A stretch of 64,000 nt of DNA from Bradyrhizobium sp. B124 (GCF_038967635.1 NZ_CP152413.1:4154001-4218000); one strand, 5' to 3'; positions 36,014-44,852 are shown, counted from the first letter of the stretch. The notes: generated by a model from the sequence alone, not told the origin. Numbers and translations: made by a program.

Positions 36014-36511
36014 TCAAGGATCAAGAGGGTCATCCCGCTGTAGGGACCTTTTCATGGGCGCCCGAAGTCGAACGACGATTTCGCCTGCTCGCTTACCGTC
36101 CTCAGCGATCATATTGAGAGTTCGCCGGACTTCTTCCAGATCTGGCCGTTGAGCGCTCAGCCAGCTTAACCCGGCTTCTGCATTAATGACCATCGCTGTG
36201 AGCGCGTCGACGATCGTACCATAGGTGCGCACAAATTCCGCTGACACTTCGCCCTTTGCGACGCCCAGACTTCCCTCTGGTTCGCGGAAACAGGTGCGCC
36301 CCACCGCCTTAGATGCTTGCCGAACGACGTTTGCAGCCTTGCGGATCACATCGAGTACGAGGTCGGCCTGCGACCGCATGGGCACGTGGCTGCCGTCGTT
36401 CTCAAAGGCAGTGCCGCCCATGCGTTTTGCGACAAAATGTTGAAGCTCCGCTTGGACGGTGCGGTGCTTGGTAGCCACGATGTAGCAACTCGGCTTCGAC
36501 TTCCACGACAT
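36014..36511 (-). CDS. Chimeric ORF: alpha/beta-hydrolase tail joined to histidine-kinase DHp remnant
   Basis: 165 residues. Residues 2-65 (WKSKPSCYIVATKHRTVQ... GSHVPMRSQADLVLDVIRKAA) read as the C-terminal end of an alpha/beta hydrolase common in Bradyrhizobium, including the catalytic-His SHVPM segment. Residues from about 105 (DALTAMVINAEAGLSWLSAQ... DGKRAGEIVVRLRA) read as the DHp region of a sensor kinase normally preceded by HE-NQPLAA; the phospho-accepting His is missing. It has a good ribosome site (AGGAG). It looks like a fusion of two gene fragments: a pseudogene, or possibly a newly built small protein. Confidence 0.6.
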   Translation of the reverse strand: MSWKSKPSCYIVATKHRTVQAELQHFVAKRMGGTAFENDGSHVPMRSQADLVLDVIRKAANVVRQASKAVGRTCFREPEGSLGVAKGEVSAEFVRTYGTIVDALTAMVINAEAGLSWLSAQRPDLEEVRRTLNMIAEDGKRAGEIVVRLRAPMKRSLQRDDPLDP

Positions 36512-36664
36512 AGCTCACTCCTCTGGTGGGCTGCGAGAAGGATGCGGGTTGGCCGGAGGAGCCGTTGACGCAACGAGCCAAATCCTCCGGGCCTGTTCTT
36601 TATGAGTTACGAGTCCCATATATTGGGCATATGCTCAGACATCTGAGCGTCGTTCCGCTATGCG

Positions 36665-37969
36665 TCAGAGGTCGCGGAAGGCCGTTTCTTTAGAGGCGAA
36701 GACGGCCACGAGGGTTATGACCGCAAGCCCGATCAAGTAGAGAGAGATCGAGCGGGTGCCATTTTCCCAAGTGAGCAAGCCGGTCGCGATCAAGGGCGCA
36801 AAGCCACCGCTGATAGCCGCCGAAACCTGGCAACCCAACGATGCACCGCTGTAACGGACCTTCGTACCGAACAGTTCGGGCAGGAAAGCCGCTTGGGGAC
36901 CGAACATCAGACCGTGACTGAGGCTCATCGTAAGCGCGATGGTCAGCGTGATTGTCGTGGGGTCCTTTGTGTCCAGCAGATAGAATAGCGGGAAAGCCGC
37001 AAGTGCCGAGAACAGTGCGCCGGCGGCGTACATGGGCTTGCGTCCAATGCGATCCGACAGCAGTCCGAAGAGCGGGACCGTGATAAGTTCGAGCAGGGCG
37101 GCGTAGAGAACGGCATCAAGAATCAACGCGCGGGGTAGATTGAGCCGCGATGCTGCGTAGAAGACTACGAAGACGGTCAGAATGTAGACCCACGCGACTT
37201 CGGTTACCTTCAGTCCGACCGCGATCAGGAAGTTCTTCCAATCCTTGAGCAGCACTTCCGCGATCGGCAGCTTCGAGACTTCGTTGCGCTCCTTCACATC
37301 GCGGAATTTCGGAGTTTCAACCAGTTTGAGCCTGACGAACATGCCGACGCCGACGAGCAGGAAGCTCACGAGGAACGGGACACGCCAACCCCACGAGAGA
37401 AAATCGGCCTCGGGCAGCTTGGAGATGGCCGCAAAGACGATGGTAGCCAACACCATGCCGAGCGGGAAGCCGATCTGGACGAGGCTGCCGAGGAAGCCGC
37501 GTTTCCTCGCGTCACCGCTTTCTATGACCATCAACACGGCGCCGCCCCACTCACCTCCGATCCCGATGCCCTGCAGAAGCCGTAGGAGGATCAGCAGCAC
37601 CGGCGCCATGATCCCGATCTGCTCATAGGTCGGGAGCAAGCCGATCAGGAAGGTGCCGCCGCCCATGATAACCATCGTGAGGGTCAGCATCGCTTTGCGT
37701 CCTAGGCGATCACCGAAATGGCCGAAGACGGCTCCGCCGAGCGGGCGCGCCACGAAGCCGACCGCGTAGGATCCGAAGGCGGCAAGCGTGCCAACCAAGG
37801 GATCGAAATTCGGAAAGAAGAGCTTGTTGAACGCGAGCGCTGCGCCCATGCCGTAGATCAGGAAATCGTACCACTCGACGGTGGTACCCAAGACACTGGC
37901 GAGAACGATATGGCGGAGCTTCGATTGCACCTCCCCTTCGGCCGGCGCAACAGCTTCAAGCGTGGTCAT
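36665..37969 (-). CDS. MFS transporter, metabolite:H+ symporter (MHS) family
   Basis: 434 residues with about 12 membrane segments. The N-terminal VLGTTVEWYDFLIYG and the loop GHFGDRLGRKAML are hallmarks of the MHS family (ProP, ShiA, KgtP), as is LLRLLQGIGIGGEWGGA. These symporters import organic acids, osmolytes or aromatic acids with protons. RBS AGGAGGAAA precedes ATG 37969. It diverges from the DJ-1/PfpI gene across an intergenic region with one clear and one partial copy of the 17-bp palindrome described below. Confidence 0.9.
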   Translation of the reverse strand: MTTLEAVAPAEGEVQSKLRHIVLASVLGTTVEWYDFLIYGMGAALAFNKLFFPNFDPLVGTLAAFGSYAVGFVARPLGGAVFGHFGDRLGRKAMLTLTMVIMGGGTFLIGLLPTYEQIGIMAPVLLILLRLLQGIGIGGEWGGAVLMVIESGDARKRGFLGSLVQIGFPLGMVLATIVFAAISKLPEADFLSWGWRVPFLVSFLLVGVGMFVRLKLVETPKFRDVKERNEVSKLPIAEVLLKDWKNFLIAVGLKVTEVAWVYILTVFVVFYAASRLNLPRALILDAVLYAALLELITVPLFGLLSDRIGRKPMYAAGALFSALAAFPLFYLLDTKDPTTITLTIALTMSLSHGLMFGPQAAFLPELFGTKVRYSGASLGCQVSAAISGGFAPLIATGLLTWENGTRSISLYLIGLAVITLVAVFASKETAFRDL

Positions 37970-38056
37970 TTGTTTCCTCCTAGTTTACAAAAACGAGCCT
38001 TAGCGTGCCTCTTGTTGCTCCAAGCATGCGCGAAGTAAGCTCGGATTGTCAACTAA

Positions 38057-38073
38057 GTTTCCATATGAGATAC
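38057..38073. promoter_or_regulatory. Palindromic operator, copy 1 (MFS / DJ-1 intergenic)
   Basis: GTTTCCATATGAGATAC fits the consensus GTWTCCWNATRRGAWAC shared with sites at 38796 and 40050. A partial second copy (GTTTCTTATC then GGAGAAA) lies at about 38088-38106. It sits in the shared promoter region of two divergent genes, 36 bp upstream of the DJ-1 ATG. Confidence 0.65.
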
Positions 38074-38108
38074 TAACGGAGCGGAATGTTTCTTATCTCG
38101 GAGAAAAA

Positions 38109-38744
38109 ATGATGGCATCCACACGTTTCATCATCCACGTCTATGACGAGGTCGAACCCATTGATGTCGGGGCAACTTTTGGCGTTCTATCGATGGCCAG
38201 GCGGGTCGATCCTGGGATCGAGATGGCCATCGTGGCCAAGGACCGCGGTGTCGTTCGATTGGCCAACGGCCTTGAAATCATCGCGCCCTACGACCTCTCC
38301 GATTGTCCGTCAGGCGACGTTCTCATGATCTTGGGTGGAGCAACCTGGCCCGCCTTCAGTCAGGACCAACCAACCCTGGACTTCATCCGGTCGTTCAACA
38401 AAGAGGGCACTGTCGCCTCCGTCTGCACCGGAGCGCTTATCTTAGCCGGCGCTGGACTTCTTGAAGGCAAGACCGCCACGACACGTCGCAACGCGCCGCG
38501 CGGCATCGACCCCCCCCTGAGCCAAATGGCGAAGCTTCATCCGAAGGTTCAGACGACCGAGGCCAGGTATGTTGACTCGGGACCGGTGATAACAGGTGGG
38601 GGGGTTGTCCTTGCGGTGGACACCACGCTTCATCTGATCGGTCGCTTCCGGGGGCACGAAGTGGCGGCTGAGACCGCCCGCATCATCGAATACGCCTGGC
38701 ACCCCAACGGCGGCGCATTTCCAACGTTCGCCGCTTCGGCTTGA
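38109..38744 (+). CDS. DJ-1/PfpI family protein
   Basis: 211 residues with the DJ-1/PfpI glutamine-amidotransferase-like fold. The nucleophile-elbow cysteine is Cys106 in VASVCTGALIL, and an acidic residue (Glu14/Glu16) near EVEPIDVGATF is in the usual supporting place. The sequence style is that of the isonitrile hydratase-like and AraC-fused branch rather than PfpI proteases. ATG 38109 has GGAG just upstream; earlier in-frame codons have no ribosome site. It shares a palindromic operator with the neighbouring cupin and reductase genes. Substrate unknown. Confidence 0.85.
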   Translation: MMASTRFIIHVYDEVEPIDVGATFGVLSMARRVDPGIEMAIVAKDRGVVRLANGLEIIAPYDLSDCPSGDVLMILGGATWPAFSQDQPTLDFIRSFNKEGTVASVCTGALILAGAGLLEGKTATTRRNAPRGIDPPLSQMAKLHPKVQTTEARYVDSGPVITGGGVVLAVDTTLHLIGRFRGHEVAAETARIIEYAWHPNGGAFPTFAASA

Positions 38745-38795
38745 TCCCCAGGAGACCAAGCCCTCAAATTCGAGGTTGACAAGCGGCGCCATTTT

Positions 38796-38812
38796 GTATC
38801 CTAATAGGATAC
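38796..38812. promoter_or_regulatory. Palindromic operator, copy 2 (cupin promoter)
   Basis: GTATCCTAATAGGATAC is a perfect inverted repeat (7-bp arms, 3-bp centre) 21 bp before the cupin ATG. A TTGACA sequence lies at 38776-38781, so the palindrome would overlap the -10 region, as expected of a repressor site. Confidence 0.75.
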
Positions 38813-38833
38813 TTTTGGCGCAAGGAGGATACA

Positions 38834-39250
38834 ATGGATCCACGTTTCGTTACCAAAGAACCGACCGCGGGTGGCTCTGTATACGTGAAGCCGCAGGACA
38901 TCGATTGGAAGCCGTCGCAGTTCGAAGGCATTCAGATCAAGGTGCTGTATGAGCGGCCCGAAGTTGGCGAGCTGACCTGCCTGCTCAAATGGGAGCCCGG
39001 CGCACGCCTCCCGTTCCATCAGCACCCCGAGCTCGAACAGAGCTTCGTGCTCGAGGGATCATTCTACGATCACGACGGAATCTGCCGTGCCGGCGAATTC
39101 GTCTGGCGACAGCCGGGGTCCTTTCACGAGACGCGCAGCGATGAGGGCGCGATCCTGTTGGCAGTCTATCGGAAGCCGAACGTCTTCGGCCACACGGCCG
39201 GCTTCGGTGTCGAAGGTGGCGCCAAGAAGGAGCCCGTCGCGGCCAAATAA
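38834..39250 (+). CDS. Cupin-domain protein (ChrR-like)
   Basis: 138 residues forming a single cupin barrel. Motif 1 is WEPGARLPFHQHPELEQSFVLEG, with His-x-His and Glu metal ligands; motif 2 is GEFVWRQPGSFHE, supplying the last His. Such ChrR-like cupins bind Zn, Fe or Mn and act as small dioxygenases, isomerases or sensors. It has RBS AAGGAGG, a palindromic operator and its own terminator, so it is a monocistronic unit. Confidence 0.88.
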   Translation: MDPRFVTKEPTAGGSVYVKPQDIDWKPSQFEGIQIKVLYERPEVGELTCLLKWEPGARLPFHQHPELEQSFVLEGSFYDHDGICRAGEFVWRQPGSFHETRSDEGAILLAVYRKPNVFGHTAGFGVEGGAKKEPVAAK

Positions 39251-39280
39251 CTGACCAGCAATTCAGTTCTCCCAAGACTT

Positions 39281-39311
39281 GGCGGGACGCGTCGCGTCCC
39301 GCCGTTTTTTT
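39281..39311 (+). terminator. Rho-independent terminator after the cupin gene
   Basis: A GC-rich stem (GGCGGGACGCG / CGCGTCCCGCC around a short central loop) is followed by seven T residues. It ends the cupin transcript; the region is convergent with the regulator gene. Confidence 0.88.
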
Positions 39312-39332
39312 GACGGAGCAGGCTGGCAAATT

Positions 39333-39953
39333 CTAGCCCTCCGGCAAACCTTTCTCGAGCATCACTACCAAGGCCTTCGCTTCTCCGCTCTTGCCTCTAC
39401 CGCGGTGTCGGAGCCTCGCGTCGAAATAGATGCAATCGCCCGGCATCAATTCGTAGCGGCGGTCGCCGATCTCAAATTCCACCACCCCGCTGAGGACGAA
39501 AATGATTTCTTCACCGGCGTGCTCAAAAAAAACTTCCTTCAGTATCTGCTGGGGAAACGTAAAGAGGAACGGCGTCATGTGCCGGCCTGCCGCACTCTGA
39601 ACCAGCGACTGATAGTCGTATCCGAACGAGGAGCCTCCACGTATCACCGGGCGTCGTTCGTGAGCGCGTACGAGCGACACGCCGGCATCGACATCTGGCG
39701 TCCCGCTGGCCGTTCCCGTCTCAAGTAGGCTCGCTAGATCGGTGCCCAGGGCATGAGCTACTTTCGATAGCGTCGCGAGAGGGGGAATCTGGCGCCCGGT
39801 CTCCATCTTGGAAAGATAGCCCTTGGTTAGGCCAACCTCTTGGGCGAGGGATTCGAGAGTGCGGTCACGCACCTTGCGCAGCTTCCTGATCCGCTTGCCT
39901 AGGACGTCCGCCGCCTGGCCAGGCACGTCCGCCTTCGACACCTTGATATCCAT
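39333..39953 (-). CDS. XRE-family regulator with C-terminal cupin sensor
   Basis: 206 residues. The N-terminal HTH_3/XRE domain (about 18-75, RTLESLAQEVGLTKGYLSKMETGRQIPPLATLSKVAHALG) is joined to a cupin domain (about 135-200, FEHAGEEIIFVLSGVVEFEIGDRRYELMPGDCIYFDARLRHRG). Such one-component regulators sense a small ligand in the cupin pocket and usually act on neighbouring genes. RBS GAGGAAAC precedes ATG 39953. Divergent from the reductase, it is the best candidate for binding the 17-bp palindromes in this cluster, including the one in its own upstream region. Confidence 0.92.
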   Translation of the reverse strand: MDIKVSKADVPGQAADVLGKRIRKLRKVRDRTLESLAQEVGLTKGYLSKMETGRQIPPLATLSKVAHALGTDLASLLETGTASGTPDVDAGVSLVRAHERRPVIRGGSSFGYDYQSLVQSAAGRHMTPFLFTFPQQILKEVFFEHAGEEIIFVLSGVVEFEIGDRRYELMPGDCIYFDARLRHRGRGKSGEAKALVVMLEKGLPEG

Positions 39954-40049
39954 GTTTCCTCGCTCGCCGTGCGCATCACACGGTATCCGCCGAATCTATC
40001 CCAAATTGACACCAAACTCCAAGGAAAGACACCCATTGATCGACAGAAA

Positions 40050-40066
40050 GTTTCCTGATAAGAAAC
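40050..40066. promoter_or_regulatory. Palindromic operator, copy 3 (XRE / reductase intergenic)
   Basis: GTTTCCTGATAAGAAAC, within a longer inverted repeat with 8-bp arms AAAGTTTC and GAAACTTT at 40047-40069. It lies 29 bp upstream of the reductase ATG and 97 bp upstream of the regulator's start, so it could control both. Confidence 0.72.
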
Positions 40067-40095
40067 TTTTAAGTATTCACCAATGGAGTTGGGAC

Positions 40096-41133
40096 ATGCA
40101 ACCCCGCACCTACAGAGTGGTTCGCAAAGTCGAGGAAACCCCGAACACCACGTCCGTCTACCTGTCTTCGGATGGTGACGCTCCTCTTCAACCGTTCCGT
40201 GCAGGGCAACACCTGCTGTTCCGAATTCCAGGCATCGGCGAGCGCGCATACGCGCTTTCGGCTTTCTCTCCGAAGCCCAAAACGTATCGGATCACGGTCA
40301 AACATCCCGGTCGAGGCGAAGAGACCGGGCGTGCCGCAGACTATTGGCGCCGCCAGGCAGTCAATGGCGATGTGTTGGAGGCGTGTGGACCGGCCGGCCA
40401 TTTCCACCTCCCCGAACAACTCGAGCGCCCGTTGGTTTTCATTACTGCTGGTGTCGGCGAGGCGCCTCTCGCTGCAATTGCGGAGGAGTTGGCGGTTCGG
40501 GCGCCGCGCCACCAGCTTCGCTTCTTCCACAGCACGGTCAATGGATCGACGTTCGCCCTGAAGGGGAAGCTTGGCTCCCTCCGCGGAGACCTCCCCAACG
40601 CCACATGGCGCATCTGGTTTGATCGCCCGCAGCCGATCGATCGGAAAGACAAGGACTTCGACCAGCATGGAGAAATCGTGCTCGCCGACCTTCGGGCCTT
40701 CCTACCGGACTGCGACTGCGACTTCTACGTGTGCGGCTCCAACGGCTTCGTCGCACGGGTCGTCGCCGAGCTGAACACAATGGGTATCGGTTCTCTGCGC
40801 ATACACTCCGAGCAGCTAGGGCGCGAGAGCGATGATATCGTCGACCCGGACGAACGCGACGTTCTTCCGCCCGTCGAGCCGAGAACGGTACACTTCACTC
40901 GTTCAGGGACATCCGCGACTTGGAAACCTGAACATGGCACTCTGCTGGAGTTCGCCGAAGGCTTGGGATTGGAAGCATCTTACTCGTGCCGGACCGGCAT
41001 GTGCGGAAAATGCGCGCAGAAGGTCCTATCAGGCGAAACGGCAAAAGTGCGAGAAACACCGGCCAAGCCGCGCCCGGGACATCAACTGCTGTGTTCCAAC
41101 ATTCCTATCTCCGACCTGGAAATCGATCTCTGA
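40096..41133 (+). CDS. Flavin reductase with C-terminal [2Fe-2S] ferredoxin domain
   Basis: 345 residues. An FAD domain resembling the reductase part of flavohaemoglobin (ERAYALSAFSPKPKTYRITVKH) and an NAD domain (FITAGVGEAPLAAIAEEL, YVCGSNGFVARV) are followed by a plant-type ferredoxin domain with cluster cysteines in SCRTGMCGKC and LLCSN. Such proteins supply electrons to an oxygenase, but no oxygenase gene is adjacent. ATG 40096 was chosen because the open frame upstream runs into regulator DNA without homology. The LysR gene follows after 18 bp. Confidence 0.88.
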   Translation: MQPRTYRVVRKVEETPNTTSVYLSSDGDAPLQPFRAGQHLLFRIPGIGERAYALSAFSPKPKTYRITVKHPGRGEETGRAADYWRRQAVNGDVLEACGPAGHFHLPEQLERPLVFITAGVGEAPLAAIAEELAVRAPRHQLRFFHSTVNGSTFALKGKLGSLRGDLPNATWRIWFDRPQPIDRKDKDFDQHGEIVLADLRAFLPDCDCDFYVCGSNGFVARVVAELNTMGIGSLRIHSEQLGRESDDIVDPDERDVLPPVEPRTVHFTRSGTSATWKPEHGTLLEFAEGLGLEASYSCRTGMCGKCAQKVLSGETAKVRETPAKPRPGHQLLCSNIPISDLEIDL

Positions 41134-41151
41134 ACCCGGGACGGCAGGCCG

Positions 41152-42135
41152 ATGAACCACTTGACTGGGTTACGGGTCTTCAAACGCATTGTCGAACTCG
41201 GCAGCTTCTCGAGGGCGGCCGACGACATGACGATATCCCAGAGCACGGTGACCAAACACGTAACGCAGCTCGAGAAGCACTTGGGTACAAGGCTCCTCAA
41301 CCGCAACACCAGGGGAATAAGCCTTACGGAAGAGGGGCGCATCTACTACGAACGCAGCAAGTCGATAATCTCGGAGATCGACGAGGCAGATGCATCCGTC
41401 GGACGACGTAGCAAGGCGCTGGAAGGCGTTCTACGTATTTCGACGTCAGTAACTTTCGGGCGACGGATCGTCTCTCCCCTACTCATCGAATTCATGCGCG
41501 AGCAGCCTCATCTGAAGGCGGATATCGCCTGTGAGGATGGCTACGTCGATCTCGTCTCCCGCGGCATCGACGTCGCGCTTCGAATGGGACGCCTACCCGA
41601 TTCCTGCCTTGGCAGCCGTTTCCTCGGATCCAATCCTTGGGTGATGGTTGCCTCGCCGAGATACCTGCGCTCAAGGGGAACTCCGTATGAGCCGAAAGAT
41701 CTCGCCGGTCACGATTGCATCGTCTACTCCAGCGTACAGGATGACGCGGCGTGGCAACTCAGGTCTTCCGCTGGGACGTCGACAACGATCGTCGTCAACG
41801 GCCGCCTGAGGTCTAACAATCTTTCGACTGTGCTGATTGCGGTGAAGCTGGACCTCGGCATCGCTATTCTCCCGCGCTATGTCGCGGTCGATGAGCTGCG
41901 CGCCGGCAATATAGTCACTGTTCTCGACGACTTCGCACTGCCCGACCAACAACTTCACGCCGTATTTCCTTCGCCGAAGCTGGTACCCCGCAAGTCGATT
42001 GCTCTCATCAACTTCCTGTTGCCGCGATTCAAAGGAGACTGGTGGAACAGGCCTCTCCTCCCCTGCGCCATCCCTACGTCCTCATCCGGCTCCATTAAGA
42101 TTGCATCGCCCAGCTTTGACGATCTCCTACCCTAA
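41152..42135 (+). CDS. LysR-family transcriptional regulator
   Basis: 327 residues. The N-terminal winged HTH (FKRIVELGSFSRAADDMTISQSTVTKHVTQLEKHLGTRLLNRNTRG) and the periplasmic-binding-like effector domain (ADIACEDGYVDLVSRGIDVALRMGRLPDS) are typical of the single-substrate subgroup often encoded beside oxidoreductases. It follows the reductase in the same operon and overlaps the end of pyk by 9 bp on the opposite strand. Target genes unknown. Confidence 0.92.
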   Translation: MNHLTGLRVFKRIVELGSFSRAADDMTISQSTVTKHVTQLEKHLGTRLLNRNTRGISLTEEGRIYYERSKSIISEIDEADASVGRRSKALEGVLRISTSVTFGRRIVSPLLIEFMREQPHLKADIACEDGYVDLVSRGIDVALRMGRLPDSCLGSRFLGSNPWVMVASPRYLRSRGTPYEPKDLAGHDCIVYSSVQDDAAWQLRSSAGTSTTIVVNGRLRSNNLSTVLIAVKLDLGIAILPRYVAVDELRAGNIVTVLDDFALPDQQLHAVFPSPKLVPRKSIALINFLLPRFKGDWWNRPLLPCAIPTSSSGSIKIASPSFDDLLP

Positions 42136-43545
42136 CGAAAGCGATGCAGTACGAAGCAGGTTGGTACTCCCCGATACGCCGAACGGAATGCCGGCGATGA
42201 TGACGATGTTGTCGCCCGCGCTTCCGAACCCGGCCGCAAGGGCAGCTTGGCATGCCAACCTGGTCATCGACGCCTCGTCCGAAATCTCATCGACCACCAT
42301 CGAATGAACGCCCCACACCGGCGTCAGTTGGCGCGCGGTCGTCAACAAGGGTGTTAGACTCAGAAGCGGTGCGCTGGAACGTTCACGAGCGGCACGTATG
42401 CTCGACGAGCCTGAATGAGTGTAGGCAACGGTGGCCTTCGCGGAGACGACCTGCGCGGCGATCCGAAGGGCAGAGCAGATGGCATCGGCATGAGCACCGT
42501 TTCTGCCTTGTGTGACGTCTTTCGGAGCTGAGGCGAAAGCATCGCCCTCGGCGCCTCGGATGATTGCGTCCATCATCCTGACGGCTTCGACCGGGTATCG
42601 TCCGCTCGCGGTCTCGGCCGATAGCATCACGGCGTCTACACTCTCGTATACCGCGGCCGCCACATCCGATGCCTCCGCGCGCGTTGGAACAGGAGATCCT
42701 GTCATCGATTCGAGCATCTGCGTGGCAACCACCACTGGCTTGCCCTCGCGACGGCACACCCTGACGATCTGTCGCTGGATCACAGGCACCCTGTCGGGTG
42801 TAATTTCAACACCCAGATCGCCTCGTGCCACCATGATGCCGTCGGCCAATGCGACAATCGCGTCGAGGTTCTCCACGGCAGCAGGCTTTTCGAGCTTCGC
42901 CATGATGCGCGCTTGATCTCCTATCAAGTTGCGAGCCTCCGCAATGTCTTCCGGACGCTGCACGAAGGAGAGCGCGACCCAGTCGGCCCCAAGCTTCAAT
43001 CCGAATGCGAGATCGGCGCGATCCTTGTCGGTAAAAGGAGATAGGGGTAGGACCACACCCGGAAGATTGACGCCCTTCCGATCGGACAACTTGCCGCCCA
43101 CAATCACTCGGGTGGTCGCCCCTTCCCTGTGGCAGGATAACACTTCCAGCCGTAGTCGCCCATCGTCGAGCAGCAGTTCGGTACCAGGGACGAGAGCCTC
43201 GAAGATCTCCGGGTGCGGTAGCTGGACGCGTGATTTGTCTCCCGCCGTCGGATCGAGATCCAACAGAAAGGTATCGCCGGTCCGCAGTTCGACTGCCCCG
43301 TCGGCGAATATACCGACTCGGAGTTTCGGCCCTTGCAGGTCGATCATGATGCCGATCGGCCGACCGACCTTGCGCTCGACTTCCCGGATCGCCGCAAACC
43401 GCGCCTTATGGTCTTCGCGGCTCCCGTGGCTGAAGTTGAGACGAAATGTGTCCACTCCAGCCTGAAAGAGCGCCATAACCATTGAGAGCGATGAGCTCGC
43501 AGGGCCCAGGGTCGCGATGATCTTGGCACTTCTGGAGCGACGCAC
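42127..43545 (-). CDS. pyk: Pyruvate kinase
   Basis: 472 residues with standard pyruvate kinase motifs: RLNFSHGSREDH at the N-terminus, IMIDLQGPKLRVG, the catalytic-lysine and magnesium site AKLEKPAAVENLDAIVALADGIMVARGDLGVE, and the C-terminal regulatory domain. It converts PEP and ADP to pyruvate and ATP. It starts with GTG at 43545, 2 bp after the ttuD stop, behind a GAGGAGGAG site. A pyruvate kinase at the end of the glyoxylate operon drains 2-phosphoglycerate to pyruvate; a housekeeping copy may exist elsewhere. Confidence 0.95.
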   Translation of the reverse strand: MRRSRSAKIIATLGPASSSLSMVMALFQAGVDTFRLNFSHGSREDHKARFAAIREVERKVGRPIGIMIDLQGPKLRVGIFADGAVELRTGDTFLLDLDPTAGDKSRVQLPHPEIFEALVPGTELLLDDGRLRLEVLSCHREGATTRVIVGGKLSDRKGVNLPGVVLPLSPFTDKDRADLAFGLKLGADWVALSFVQRPEDIAEARNLIGDQARIMAKLEKPAAVENLDAIVALADGIMVARGDLGVEITPDRVPVIQRQIVRVCRREGKPVVVATQMLESMTGSPVPTRAEASDVAAAVYESVDAVMLSAETASGRYPVEAVRMMDAIIRGAEGDAFASAPKDVTQGRNGAHADAICSALRIAAQVVSAKATVAYTHSGSSSIRAARERSSAPLLSLTPLLTTARQLTPVWGVHSMVVDEISDEASMTRLACQAALAAGFGSAGDNIVIIAGIPFGVSGSTNLLRTASLSLG

Positions 43546-43547
43546 GA

Positions 43548-44852
43548 CTAACTCCTCCTCGTGATCAGGACTGCCCTGAAATCGTTGACATTTGTCAACG
43601 TCGGCCCCGTGATGATTAGATCGTCCAGCCTAGCGAATACGCCGTAGGCGTCATTTGCAGCCAAGCTTGCCTTGACGTCGATCCCAGCGGCCGCCGCCCT
43701 CGCCAAGGTCTCGGGGGTGACAATCGCGCCCGCATTGTCCTCGGTCCCGTCTATACCGTCCGTGTCCGCCGCGATCGCCCACACACCATTCTTCCCCTCA
43801 GCCGCGATGCCGAGGCTCAGGAGAAACTCGGCATTTCGGCCTCCTCGCCCCTTGCCCGCCACAGTCACCGTTGTCTCGCCCCCGGAGATTAGGACACAGG
43901 GGATCTCGAGGGGTTGTCCCCATTCACCGCATTGCCGAGCTATGCCGGCGTGAACCAACCCGACATCGCGCGCCTCCCCCTCGATCGAACTTCCTAAAAT
44001 GATCGAAGCGATGCCGGCATCGCGTGCAACGCGTGCCGCGGCTTCCATCGCCTTTTGTGGCGTGGCGACCAGGCGGAACGAGACCTCCTTCAGACGCGGG
44101 TCCGTGGGCTTCGGCGTCTCCGACGCCTTGCTCTTCAAATGCCTAACGATGCTATCCGGCGCGGCAATGCCGTATTTGACGAGAATGGCGAGGGCGTCTT
44201 CACTTGTTGTGTCGTCCGGCACCGTCGGACCGGAGGCGATCGTCGACGGATCGTCTCCAGGCACGTCTGAGATCGCGAGCGTCACGACCTTTGCGGGGGC
44301 GGCGGCGGCCGCCAAGCGGCCGCCCTTGATGTCGGACAGATGTTTCCGGACCGTGTTGATCTCGGAAATTCTTGCTCCGCAGTTCAACAACGCGCGATTG
44401 ACCGATTGCTTCTCGGCGAGCGAAATGGCCCCGGCCGGAAGGGACAGCAGAGCGGAGCCGCCGCCGGAGATCAGGACGAGTACCAAGTCGTCGGACGTAA
44501 GTCCGGACACGCGCTCGAGGATCGAGCGCGCTGCTCTTACGCCGGCTTCATCCGGGACGGGATGAGCTGCCTGCACGACCTCGATATGTCTGCACCGGCA
44601 CCCGTGGCCGTAACGCGTTACGACCACCCCCTCGATCGGTCCACTCCAACTCGCTTCAACCGCAGCGGCCATGGACGCTGCGGCCTTACCTGCGCCGACG
44701 ACGATGGTGCGCCCCGTGGGAGGTTCCGGAAGATGACGCGAAAGACAGGCGTCAGGCGTCGCGGAACTCACCGCCGCCCGGAACATGTCTAGCAAGAGGG
44801 CCCGATAGTCGGTGCTCACTTTCGACCCATCGTCATGAACGACCGATCTCAT
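43548..44852 (-). CDS. ttuD: Glycerate 2-kinase (MOFRL family; TtuD-like)
   Basis: 434 residues of the GckA/TtuD family. The N-terminal domain has VVGAGKAAASMA and LVLISGGGSALLSLPAG; the MOFRL domain has VLISGGETTVTVAGKGRGGRNAEF and ADTDGIDGTEDNAGA. The family was once called hydroxypyruvate reductase, but members characterised since are glycerate 2-kinases making 2-phosphoglycerate. That suits a place after tartronate-semialdehyde reductase and before pyruvate kinase. ATG 44852 lies inside the glxR end (20-bp overlap); a GTG at 44819 is an alternative. Confidence 0.9.
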   Translation of the reverse strand: MRSVVHDDGSKVSTDYRALLLDMFRAAVSSATPDACLSRHLPEPPTGRTIVVGAGKAAASMAAAVEASWSGPIEGVVVTRYGHGCRCRHIEVVQAAHPVPDEAGVRAARSILERVSGLTSDDLVLVLISGGGSALLSLPAGAISLAEKQSVNRALLNCGARISEINTVRKHLSDIKGGRLAAAAAPAKVVTLAISDVPGDDPSTIASGPTVPDDTTSEDALAILVKYGIAAPDSIVRHLKSKASETPKPTDPRLKEVSFRLVATPQKAMEAAARVARDAGIASIILGSSIEGEARDVGLVHAGIARQCGEWGQPLEIPCVLISGGETTVTVAGKGRGGRNAEFLLSLGIAAEGKNGVWAIAADTDGIDGTEDNAGAIVTPETLARAAAAGIDVKASLAANDAYGVFARLDDLIITGPTLTNVNDFRAVLITRRS

